A DNA stretch of 64,000 nucleotides from the NCBI GenBank assembly GCA_973895155.1, contig OZ316897.1, positions 5,394,001 to 5,458,000 on the forward strand, read 5' to 3'. Each line of letters starts with the position of its first letter. The first letter of the stretch is position 1. The DNA is from Marsupella aquatica (lineage: Eukaryota; Marchantiophyta). The notes under the pieces were generated by a model. That model did no database searches. It saw nothing but the letters and a program-made list of their open reading frames with translations, and was not told the DNA's origin. A program made the position numbers and the translations under genes. This document shows, piece after piece, positions 1 to 10,154 of the stretch.

Positions 1-1180
1 GGTTGTATCCTTTGGAACGGTACATGAAGCTGCTCAAAGGTCACGTGAGAACATATTATAAACCTTAAGCAAGCATGGCTAAAGGTTACATCAAGGATGA
101 GACTCTGGGATTTCTGACCGAATACATAGCACAATATGAGCATGTGAAGACCAGGGTGTGGAATTCTGATGAGGAGGAAGGGGTGATAGGTGAAGTATTG
201 GAAGGGGCTGCAACCACAAAGAACCTGACCACATCTATGAGGGACTTGGCACATGACTTTGTATTGCACAACACTGTGGTGATGGAACCCTAGATACAAT
301 GAGTGCATACATGTGCTATAATCCAGTTCATGAGCTTAAATGTTGTGTGCGTGTGATTTTCTCCTTCAGCCTGTTCATGTTTACCCAAGCTAATGCTGTG
401 TGATTGTTTGTTCAGGGAGTATGAGTCATTGAAGGCGCCCATCCCACTGCAAGAACAACTTTTCCAGGTTTCATGGAGTGGATTAGAGTGGCAATTAGAG
501 AGCATCACGAGACCCACCCAGACATGGATGCAGACGTTTACTTACTATCTAATGCCCCTAGCCTAAAAGTGAAGACTTACAAACGGATGAGAGCATATGG
601 GAATCACTTTCGAGTGAAGGATGGTGACAGTGCCTACAGGGTGACAAATGACTATGGGCTCATCACTGTATTTGAGCAACAGAGCCACAATCACGACAGG
701 GCCTAGATGGAGATGGGATATGTGGGAGAATTAGTTGACATATGGGCTCTGGACTATGGGGCGGTGTCCAGTCCTGTGATTCTTATGAAAGGTTCATGGG
801 TGCGGCAGGATTGGCTTGGTAATAGGGCTACCATGAAGGGAGACAATGATAGTTTCTTGCTGGCCAATTTCAGAGGGAAATTGCCCGAATGGTCTTAGCC
901 ATTTGTGTTTCCCAGTCAGGTGGAGCAAGCTTTCTTCTTGGATGTGGAAGACTCCCCAGGTTGGCGTGTAGTGTGTCATAAACAGGCCAGGCAACGTCGG
1001 ATGGAAGGATCAAACCTTGAGTTTCATTTACACTCTCATAGTGCCTTTGATCGTCGGCGTTCAGACCAAGTGCCTGTAGTTCATGATAGCGGGGACTTCA
1101 TTCCTGTGACAAGGGTAGATGCATTTGCTGAAGGAGGCAAATTCATAGATGCAGATACCAATAGTGTGCCTATGCCATGA
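1..1180 (+). pseudogene. Tnp2-like CACTA transposase, C-terminal part (DUF4218/DUF4216-like)
   Basis: In CACTA elements this is the catalytic transposase that cuts at the terminal repeats. From base 3 the frame reads YPLERYMKLLKGHVRTYYKP, then MAKGYI, which matches the conserved start of the DUF4218 region of Tnp2 proteins. A second exon starts near 414 after an intron, and one frame from 473 to 1180 carries a DUF4216-like region (GELVDIWALDYGAV, then FVFPSQVEQAFFLDVEDSPGW). The reading is broken by stops at 66-68 (TAA), 704-706 (TAG) and 896-898 (TAG). The two TAGs each replace a likely CAG. The N-terminal catalytic part is outside the window. I am sure of the family; the exon borders are inferred. 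Confidence 0.8.
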
Positions 1181-1256
1181 GTAATGTGAATTGTTTGCAT
1201 GGACAATAGTGAGGGGATGTGTAATAAAGTAATTCTGAAGCAACACAGATGTATGG

Positions 1257-1448
1257 ATGGATGCTGGTGATTGTGATTGCATTGTATTATACGGGGTGAC
1301 CATAGATGACATGTTTTTGTGGTCCAGTAGGATGGAACAGAGTGACACAAAGATGTGTGAGTATGAAAGGAAAGCTATGGAACAACGAGCATACGTGAAA
1401 GCCAAAATTGCAGAACTGGATCTGGAAAAGGATGTGGCTGAATTGTAA
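1257..1448 (+). CDS. Short coiled-coil ORF after Tnp2 (possible last exon)
   Basis: A 63-residue frame follows the DUF4216-like region by less than 100 bases. Its second half is rich in charged and helix-forming residues (MEQRAYVKAKIAELDLEKDV), as in a short coiled coil. It could be the last exon of the transposase gene or chance coding. I do not recognise a family. Confidence 0.25.
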   Translation: MDAGDCDCIVLYGVTIDDMFLWSSRMEQSDTKMCEYERKAMEQRAYVKAKIAELDLEKDVAEL

Positions 1449-2521
1449 GGGAACGATTCTCAACTACACCCCTCCCGTGGTAAGCGTTTTAGATGAAACT
1501 TTTATAAAACATATCTTAGAAACTCGAATTCGTTCCCGTAAGGAATAAAGGAAATCAACTTATGATGGTATTAAGGTCTTTGAGATCTTTAGGAGTCTCT
1601 CTCCTTACACAACTACTATGTATCACTCAAAATATTTATGATCAATCGTTTTAATATGGAAAATCTCAGACTATCGCTCCTTCTCAATAGAAGTTTGATT
1701 TTTGTTCCATTCCTAAATTTCTTATACTCAACAGAGATTGGCTTTACATTAGGAATTTCACTACAATTCTCTAAACTCTAGATTTCAGAACTTTACTCAT
1801 ATTTTTCCATACAAAACCAAAGAAACATTTTCTCAAAATGTATTCATTCATTCCAAGGTTTGCAAGAAATGCACGAGGAAATCATGAATAACAGTGGAAT
1901 TTGGGTGGTGCATTTTCTCATTTCTGCGATTCTTCCTCCTAAGCCCAACCTGGCATGAGGAAAAGACCCATACTGGTCACAAATCGTTTCCAAAGAAAAT
2001 GACAAGGCAATTTTGCCTGGGAGTTCAATTGTAATACTTCCTCACAAATCAAAGAGATTTGAAAAGGTTACTTAACTACCTAAAAACTAACTATTGATGG
2101 AAGATCTGAAAAGGTGAGTAGTTTGAACTACTTTCCTAAGCTAAGATTCCTAATGATGGCTAAACTAGTTTAACTAAGCTAAATTCTATCTAATGAGCTC
2201 AATTTAGGAAAAGGGAAAGAAAAAATGATTTAAGAGATGCTGAATCAGAATTCAACTTAAAATGCCTGAGCGATTCTTCCGATATAAAAACAATTGTCGA
2301 TTAAAAAGGATCCTTCAATGCGAAAGCAGTTTCAGAGCTTTAACTCCTTCATCTTCTCTAAGTGACTTCATTTTGTCACTTAAAATGCTTCAAATGATTT
2401 GAAAAATGTAGATTTAATACTCCTTAGAATACTTGCTCAAAAAAGGCTTTCCACACCTCCGTTGAGTTTGTGTGACATGAATAGTTCAATGTGGCACTGA
2501 AATTGTGACTGTATTCTCATA
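1449..2521. other. AT-rich stretch without a gene, possible degenerate insert
   Basis: No frame of note. It begins with GGGAACGA at 1449 and has the inverse TCGTTCCC about 80 bases on. Several short runs (CTCAATAGAA, CCATACAAAAC, and CGTTCCCGTAAGGAATA-like text) recur in the same order and orientation in the 1.1-kb insert at 31738-32869, so both may be old copies of one non-coding repeat. Confidence 0.35.
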
Positions 2522-5500
2522 TTGGAATGTCGTAGAGCAGCAGGTTTTTCAAAGAAACAAAAGGAGTACACAAGAAGGGTGACTAGCACTATATCTGGGC
2601 CTGTGCGTCGGAGTGACAGGTTGAGCAAGAAGGTCGTACCTACAATGGCAGAATGTGGAGATGACATGGATGCTGCGCAAGTGGGTGCAGACACTAGACA
2701 AGAAGATGCAGATGATGAGTATTTTCCAGAGGAAATGGATGAGGATGGGGGTTATGAAGATGAATACATTGCAGAGCAGCCCCAAAAGAAACAGGTAAGT
2801 AGTTTTCGCAACAAGCTAGGTTTAGAGTTAAAAACTCTTGTTGAGAGGTTTCATATGTTCAGTACTACACCCTATGTACCTTGCTTAGTTCCTGACATTG
2901 TAGTTGGTGATGTGATGCAGCGTCCTGCCAGTTCTGTTTTGCCTGCAAAGCCTGTGCATGCACCATACCAGCAGGGGGGCTGACCTCTGATCAAGGTTGG
3001 CAAGGTGGTAGTAGTGGTAGATCCCAGGCTGGTGCCCAATACTATGGCAGGGGGCAATCTCTAGGTTATGCCCGTGGTAGAGGCAGAGCAGGTCCAAACC
3101 CACAGTTTCGTGGGTATGGACGTCCACCTCAACCATGGGGATGTGAGTATATATCTATATGCCAGTTATTTGTGAAGGCATGGCACTCCTGAATTCCAGA
3201 CTGCATATCAATTTTTGACATTGTTTGGGATGTATTGGATTCAGACAACATGAAATTCTGTCCACCTGCAATTGCATGCAGATTCTGCCCAACCTGATTG
3301 GGCAAATGCTGGTAATGATCAGTTCCAATGTCCACAAGGACAGACATGGGTTGAACCAGGTTGGGAGGATGGTGGCGGGTCATGGAATGAACAAGGTGGT
3401 GAAGGTAATTGGCAAGGATTTCAAAATACAGTACCTACAAACGCTGGAAGAGGGGCAGGTAATGTCTGATCTTAATTGTCAGCAATGGAAGAACTCATTA
3501 TATGTGGAGTCCATTGACGTGGGGGGGATTATGCACATGTATAATAATAGAAAATGTATGTGTGCAGGTTGGACGTACAGTCGAACCATCGACTCAAGTA
3601 TTCACTAATGCCCCTATGCAGATGCAACACGGAAGGGGGCCAGGTATGTTGGTGAATGTTCATATGTTTTCCTTAGTTTGTACTTAGTTTTCAGTACATA
3701 TGTTTGCACACACATACCTAGAAAGTGACATCATCCGGCCCCTGTACTAGGCTGGACAGGTGATCCAGGGTCACAACAATTCCAGAGTGCAGTCCCTGCA
3801 CAGGCATCTACAGGCAGAGCTACAGGTATGTATGTTTGAAGAATTTTTCTTGAAGTGAAGCATTGAATGTTGCCGTCATCCATTCTGCTGTATGTAGTTC
3901 TCAAGCATGAATGGCATTGTATTTTCCCAGGTGGCTTCAGAACCCCAGGTAGGGTAAATGAAGGGGTGGCCAATACAACGCCCAGTACTACCGAGAGCAG
4001 TGCACGAGGGGAGGTGACAAAGAAAGGGAACATAAATTTGAATGAGAGACAATGGGTGGATGCTGAGTGTCCTCGTAAGAACCGTTGGCATGCTGGTTTG
4101 AAAGCTGAAGTATTGCGTTGGTTAGATGTGAGTGTTATTAATTTTAAAAAACAACATCCAAAAGATTGGAAGATTGTAAGTGAAAATGTTGCTGCCAAAT
4201 GGAATTATGTGGGCAGTGATGATGGCGTGGACATAGGTTGCCTAGAGAGTACAACAGGTAAAATCATAAAGCAAGAGAGGTGGAGAATGCATAAGGCTTG
4301 GAAGGAAGGTGGGGAGAAGCCAGATATGCCTCCACCAGCTACTTGTGATGATAAAGTGTGGGCAAGGTTAGTAGCTTATTTTGTAACAGATGCTTTGAAA
4401 AAGAAGAGTTCACAAATGACCGAGGCCAGGTTGAGTGTTTAGAACCCTAATCTGACAGGAAGGACCGGCACTGCACCGACAGCAAAATGTTTGGTAAGAA
4501 TCAATGGCCTAGCTATGTAATTTATGCTACACTATGTACTGTTTTTTAGTGTAAACCCATACATGTAAACTTTGTTTTTTAGTGTATGTTCCCTGAATAA
4601 TAATGATAACTTGTGTTTGCCATGCATGTGCAAAAAGCCCAATTGGGGCAAAGCCCTTCAAAAGAAGAGTTGAGGGCTGAAATTGTGAACACCCGGGCTC
4701 AAGAGGGTGCATCTGAATCCTCCAAGCATGTAAGTTATATGAGTTCTGATTGGTAATTGAATGACCTGCGTTGAATTTCAGGTGTACACTGTATATAACA
4801 TTGATTGTGCATATATTGCCCAACATTTCATATGGAGTGATTGAACCTATACCCCTGTGTCATGTAGGGAGGTGGATCTTCACTTACAGAGATAAGTGGT
4901 CGTTTGAAGGCTGTCGAAACATGTCTTCCAGAGATCAATGAACGTTTGAATTCATTGTCTGACTTGTTCCATGTGAACTTCAAGACATTAATGGAAGCTG
5001 TTGTGTCGGTGAGAGATAAAATTGATTCCAATTCTGCAGGAGTTCCACCATCACCACTTGAGGTGGCAAAGTTGATGCACTCTTCTGGCATGCCAACGAC
5101 ATGTAGGCTTGAAGGTAAGGCCTTTACAACTGTGTGGGATATGATTAGTAAATGTATAGTTTGAATTGACATAGTTTGTTGAATGTGTTATTTTCAATAA
5201 CATATATTGTGGTTGTTGTGTCCATAGAGAATAAGACAGGTGCTGCAGAGAAGAAGTATGAGAACCTGGCAAATACTCGCTGTAATTTAGAGGCAACAAA
5301 GTTGCAGTCTGTACAAGCAACTTGTTTGACAGAGGGCAGTCAACCATGTTTGGATGAGGATGACATTGGCAAGGGAGTGGATGATATCAATGTTGGGGCA
5401 AATGAGGATATTAGCAAGCATGACAATGATACCATTGAGCCAGATTCATGCTATGTAGATCTTGACTCCATTGCAGAGATAAATGATTTGCAGAATGTAT

Positions 5501-6021
5501 CATTCTCAATGACAGGTGTGCCTCTTGTTGAGATAAATCCAACCAAAGAGTTAGTTGGTATGACACTCCCAGGTGGTGAACCTGCTACTGTGACAGTCCT
5601 AACAGAGGAACCTACTGAGCCTAGCTTCACTACTGTGAAGAGAGGAATGCGCACACGAAGCAAGTCTGCTGGTGGGAGCAGAGCCACGTCAAAGGTTTCA
5701 TACAAACCTCCAAGAACGGTGCTGGCAGAAAGATTTGAGGTGGAAGTAGGGAAAGCACCTAATGCTGAGGGACAAAGTGGCTTGTTAGCTGTTGATGAGA
5801 GTGGAACACGAGTAGGATTTGGCAGAGTGCAGGTTGGTTCCACAACGTTCTATGACAAGCGGATTCCCCCAGGTTATTCAGTAGTGTTAGTCACATTACT
5901 AGTGAAACCTAAAGCTGTCCTTCCCATTCCAAACACAAATGATGATCCTCCTCAAAAGACACTTGGAGATGCTGCAGGTTCTTTGGTATTATGGCCAAGC
6001 AAGTTCATAGAGGATCCATAA
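2522..6021 (+). CDS. TnpA-like CACTA accessory gene, multi-exon (Transposase_24-like and DUF8039-like)
   Basis: In CACTA elements the TnpA/TNP1-type protein binds subterminal repeats and helps the transposase. The first exon (from about 2522) codes a basic then strongly acidic region. Short exons at about 3000-3140, 3272-3460, 3568-3642 and 3751-3830 code Q/G/W-rich sequence, each ending at a consensus AG|GT. The exon at about 3931-4497 carries a plant Transposase_24-like domain (ERWRMHKAWKEGGEKPDMPP, VWARLVAYF), and about 4631-4730 continues it (PSKEELRAEIVNTR). Further exons lie at about 4869-5114 and 5227-6021. The last ends in a DUF8039-like domain (FYDKRIPPGYSVVLVTLL, then LGDAAGSLVLWPSKFI) and a TAA at 6019-6021. 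One in-frame TAG at 4439-4441 suggests decay. Splice sites were read by eye. Confidence 0.68.
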
Positions 6022-6520
6022 CAATGTCATGCCATTATTTGTTCGTAGTGTGAGTCATGTTATGTAGATTTTAGATGTCAAGAAGGAGTACAAGAATCAT
6101 GTCCTCTTGGAGATTCATAGTATCATGCATGTGCTTTCAGTTATCTCATCATGCAGTCATCAATTATGAGTTCCTGTTTTGTCTGAATTATAGTGATCAC
6201 ATTGTAAACTATTCCATTGGAATTCAAATGATCTACATTTTTGAGCAAGATTGTGATTCTGTTTAATTCTTATTCATGTTTTGTGTAGGATCTCCTTATA
6301 TGATGTTTTGTTTCATGTGAATGTCATTCATGCTATGTTCATTTCTTGTATTCAATGTGTTATATTTCTAAAGTTAGAACATCAGGTTTCTATGTATTGT
6401 AATGTGGAGTGCTCTCTCTCCTTATGAACTGTACCTTTGTGTTCATTAGTCATGGTTACAACTTGCATGTGAACCTTATTAGTTATAAACATGAGTATAT
6501 AGAGTCCCAAATGGTTCTGT
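6022..6520. other. 3' flank of the TnpA-like gene
   Basis: AT-rich, no coding frame that stands out. It probably holds the 3' UTR and the inner border of the subterminal region. Confidence 0.4.
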
Positions 6521-6522
6521 TG

Positions 6523-6839
6523 TGTGACCCGGGCCAGGGTCTCCATTGGTCTCTCCTGTGACACTAAATGGTCACACGCTAGTCGTTGTTGAATGCAGGT
6601 AAGTCATGTATGTGACTTACCATGTGACTCGTTACAGTCATATTGCAGTCACGTAGAAACAAGGCTAGACTCCACAATAAAGTCACAGATCAGTCACAAA
6701 AGGGTATCAAGCAAGTCACAAAGCCCAGTATCAATAGTGACTTCCATTTTTTGGTCTCAACTTTTGCAACTCCAAGGGTCACAGCGTGGGTCAAGTCACG
6801 TTGAGTCACAATGAAGTCACATGAGCCAAAATGAGTCAC
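6523..6839 (+). repeat. CACTA subterminal repeat array (GTCAC/GTGAC)
   Basis: About ten GTCAC and five GTGAC pentamers lie within about 320 bases next to the element end, far above the one or so expected by chance. En/Spm-type elements carry such short subterminal motifs as TnpA binding sites. Here the core appears to be (A)GTCAC(A), in both orientations and mostly direct toward the end. Confidence 0.75.
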
Positions 6840-6865
6840 ATATTGCGGTCTCAATTCACCTCGGA

Positions 6866-6876
6866 TTCTTCTAGTG
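6866..6876 (+). repeat. CACTA 3' terminal inverted repeat end
   Basis: The sequence TTCTTCTAGTG ends in the diagnostic AGTG (CACT on the other strand). The next base, 6877, begins the LTR homology, and ATT at 6877-6879 would be the 3-bp target duplication expected for CACTA. Confidence 0.8.
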
Positions 6877-7339
6877 ATTTTGAAGTTGTGTTATTAATAG
6901 TGTTTTGTTAGTGATAAGAGAAAGCTTAGACATTGAGTTGGTCACAAGCTAGAGATGTGTGGTTGAAGATCTTGGGCAGGAGCTTGAGGCGAGTCAAGAC
7001 TCATCGGTTAGACTTGGGGATGAAAGAAGTTTAAGTGAGTACTAAGGTCATTGATTAGGGTAGAGAAGGAAGATGGTTCATAGGTGACAGTTATGGATAT
7101 TTGGGTTTTATGGAAGAAGGATGAGAGTTGAGAGTATGTGAGTACGTTGAAGGTAGTTTCAAGCAGAATCTATATTTCTGGTGGCGGAAACCAAACTACC
7201 TATGAGTGTGAGTATTTTGACATGATAGCAATAAATGCCCAAGGAGGACCCCCCAATAGGACCTGGTTGACATTAAAGGACAGTATTATAAGATATTTAG
7301 TGGTAAATAACTCATTAGTTCTCATGCAAACTGTTGACA
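6877..7339 (+). repeat. 5' LTR, inner part (interrupted by the CACTA element)
   Basis: Matches 14317-14774 almost base for base, ending in GTTGACA in both. Homology starts at the base after the CACTA terminus. Differences are mainly transitions and a few-base indel near 7136-7150. Confidence 0.9.
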
Positions 7340-7358
7340 TAGAGTTGTGGCTTGTTTT

Positions 7359-7376
7359 TGGCGCCGCTGCCAGGGA
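7359..7376 (+). promoter_or_regulatory. Primer binding site, tRNA-Asp type
   Basis: TGGCGCCGCTGCCAGGGA starts 19 bases after the LTR end. It matches the Asp-tRNA 3' end complement used by Athila/Tat elements except at two positions. Confidence 0.75.
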
Positions 7377-7456
7377 CCTCTAAGATAGACCAAGGTAGGT
7401 TGCTTGGTGGTGGGGCAACTAACTTGGAAGTATTGCTATGATTGTTAGAGAGGGGA

Positions 7457-9464
7457 ATGCCACGCACTAGAAGTCAGAGTGCAAGAGAAGAAGAGCTGCA
7501 TCCTACTTTGGAGGAAGAGCTACTACAGATCCAACAACAAGTGGAGGAGGAATTCAGAGATCAACATTAGGAGAAGAGCACACCACAAGGGAGTAGTGAA
7601 GACTCATTTTCTGAGGAGGAAGAAGGATTTGGGGGAGGTCTTGCAGCCCTGGTTATGGCAAACCCAAATCTACAAAATGTTGCTCAAAGGGCCAGATTCT
7701 AGTATAAGACTTTTTATGGGAAGCCCAAGGAGGACCCTGATGTGTGGTTGGAGGATTTTGTTGGTACTGCTCAAGCCAATGGAGAAGGTGGGATCATGTT
7801 GACAACTTTGGCAGGGGTGTTAAGAGGAGAATCAAGGCCATGGTTTAATTCTCTCCCTATTAACACCTGTCATGATTGGGATGCCTTTAAGGTGGCCTTT
7901 TTGCAGGAGTTCAAAAAGGTGGGAGAAGAATCTGAAGCCCTGATTCGGATTGGGCAGATGAGGATGGGTACCAAGGAGTCAGTACGGACTTGGTTCTTGC
8001 AAAGATTTCAGCGATTGGCCAAGAAGATTGAACCAGCAGCAGCAAACAACATGCTCATGTCCTGGTTTGTTTCAGCACTACCAAAGAAGATGGGGGTCTC
8101 TGTGAGACAAGCTCACCCAACTACTTTGGATAGTGTAGTGGAGGCAGCTCAGTCCTATCGAAGTGCTGACATTTCAAGTTCCAAGAGTCGGAAGAAGAAG
8201 ATGAGATATGACTCTTCAATTTCATCGGAGAGCTCTAGTGATGATTCAAGTTCAAAAGGAGGAGTCATCTGATTCAAATTCAGAGTCTGAATCTACTTCT
8301 ACCTCAGATTCAGAGGAGGATGAGAAGAGGAAGAAAAAGAAAAAGAAGGCAAAGAAAAAGAAAAAGAAGAGGTCAACAAGCAAGAGTGGCAAGAACTACA
8401 AGAAGGTGACCCCGGTCAATCTGAAGGTGGGAGTTGCACCAACAGCCAAGGACAAGGGCATGGATGCAAAGATGGAGGAGATAACTAGTCAATTCAAGGC
8501 CTTGTCTGTTCATTTTGCAAGGTTGCAACCGGATAGGAGGAAGGTGCCATTGAATCGTTCTCATGTGTGGTGTGTAAGGTGTAGGCGGTTTGGTCACATT
8601 CCAACTGAATGTCCCAATTGACCGGCTCAAGTGCAATATGTGAGTGAGGAGATACCTGATCACCAGCAAGGGCTTCAAGGAGGGAATCAAGTGAACACTA
8701 TGGAGTACTTCTATGAAGATGCACCAGAGAATGTGTACCAGATTTCAGTGGGACCAAGGACATTGCAAGGGAGACCTATGCAACCCATGGCACCACAACT
8801 CATGCCAGGGTTGCAGCCTAGACCTATGGAGCAAATGGGAGGTGGAGGAGCATCCATGATGCCAAGAACTGCAGTTGTCATTTGTTGGAACTGTGTTAAA
8901 CCAGGCCACTATTCAAACAATTATCCAGAGCAAAAGAAGCAAGGGTATGGGATACCGCCTCTACTTTGTGGTATGTGTAAAAGAGAGGGTCACACAACTG
9001 CAAACTGTCCTATTGGAGCTGGAACAAGAGTGATGGTAGGAAGACCAGAAGTGGTAGCACCTATAGTAGCTCAAGCACCTGGAGAAACCGCTTTGAATTA
9101 CTTGAGTATGGAATGGCAAGAGAAAGGAGAGGTGGAGGATGACCCAGGTTGGGAATACCAAGATGAGATGGCTGATTTGGAGACCCCTGAAGATGAGGAG
9201 AAATGTTATAAGGTGTCTACCAGGTCAACAAGGAGGAAGGACCGTCAAATAGAGAAAGAGCACAACAAAAAGGTCAGGAAGGAGAAAGCAACATCTGAGG
9301 TGGCATCAGGAGTTCCACCAGAGCAAGATAGTGACTATAGGAGGGACCACCCCAAGCTCTTTTACCCCAAGGTAAATGAGGAGGTGAAGAAACAATTGGA
9401 GGAGTTGAAGGCCCAAGAGCATCAAAAGGCTCTTGATAAGGATTTGAAGGAAGCAAGCTTTTGA
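7457..9464 (+). pseudogene. gag of the first gypsy element
   Basis: The structural polyprotein. The frame opens with ATG at 7457 (MPRTRSQSARE) and continues to 8272 with TAG stops at 7568-7570 and 7700-7702, each fitting a lost CAG. The retrotransposon-gag domain lies at about 7720-8160 (VWLEDFVGTAQ, LMSWFVSALP). After a frameshift near 8250 the frame at 8208-9464 holds a serine/acidic tract, a lysine-rich tract and zinc knuckles: CVRCRRFGHIPTEC, a damaged second one (CWNCVKPGHYSNNY, last Cys lost) and CGMCKREGHTTANC. A TGA at 8619-8621 fits a lost CGA. RNA packaging is the family role; this copy could not make a full protein. Confidence 0.8.
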
Positions 9465-10058
9465 AGACAAAGGAGGATGGGAAGAACAAGAGAGAGGAGG
9501 AACAAGTTGTGACAAAGTTACCATATGACATCAAAAAGGATGTAAAAGAATGCCTTGTTACAGCCACTATTGGGCAGCTCATCAAGGACAATCCTTTGTA
9601 TAGGAAGAGAGATGTTAGTTGGTAAGAAGAGGAGGAGGTTGCCAAAGGTGGGAACTCCAGCTGATGTGATGATGATATGTGAAGACCAGGGGGCACCAGA
9701 AATTGACATTCAAATAAGTGGGTGTGTGCTCTCATATGTCCTAGTTGATGGAGGCTCAAGAGTCAACATTATGATTGAGGCAACAACACAACAACTTGGC
9801 TTCAAGAAACTCCAGCACACAGCCAGGACGATGAGGTTAGCCAATGGAGCAAGGGTGCTGCAAGTGGGGACCCTCACCAAGGTACCAACACTTATTGGAG
9901 GTAAAGAATTCTTACTGAATTATTTGGTGATGAGGCCACCTAGGACTTCTACCTACCCAGTCTTGATTGGTAGATCATGGCTTTATGGAGCCAAGGTGAC
10001 TTCTGATTGGGGAAGAAAAGAATTTAGATTTGGAAAGCCATCTATTTCAGTACCTTGA
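9465..10058 (+). pseudogene. Retroviral-type aspartic protease region
   Basis: After two frame changes the reading GAPEIDIQISGC, then YVLVDGGSRVNIM, shows an aspartic protease core with DGG in place of DTG/DSG, as is common in this element branch. PVLIGRSWLY further on is the conserved second part. The protease would cut the gag-pol polyprotein. A frameshift separates it from gag (near 9600) and a stop at 10056-10058 separates it from the RT frame. The same layout, with DGGSGVNVM, occurs in the minus-strand element at 37292-39193. Confidence 0.75.
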
Positions 10059-10154
10059 GGTCAAGATGAGCATGAGGGAGAGACTACTCCAGAAAAAGAG
10101 GAGTATGATTCTGAGATTACCACCGACTTAGAATCAGATGAAGATGAAGTTTTT

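Larger units (their letters stand above)
1..6876 (+). mobile_element. CACTA (En/Spm-type) DNA transposon, 3' part
   Basis: The segment holds, in order, the end of a Tnp2-like transposase, a TnpA-like gene, a dense array of short GTCAC/GTGAC motifs and a terminal sequence TTCTTCTAGTG at 6866-6876. Its reverse complement, CACTAGAAGAA, is a typical CACTA terminal repeat. The element ends exactly where the LTR homology of the next element starts (6877), so it was inserted into that LTR. The 5' end lies upstream of the window. The terminal sequence, subterminal array and two gene types agree with one another, so the class assignment is firm. Activity is unlikely because the transposase has in-frame stops. 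Confidence 0.88.

Noticed and set aside
9274-9759. 161-residue minus-strand ORF
   Set aside because: Antisense shadow of the gag-protease region; no domain, Ser/Leu/Pro-rich as expected from reversed Lys/Glu codons.
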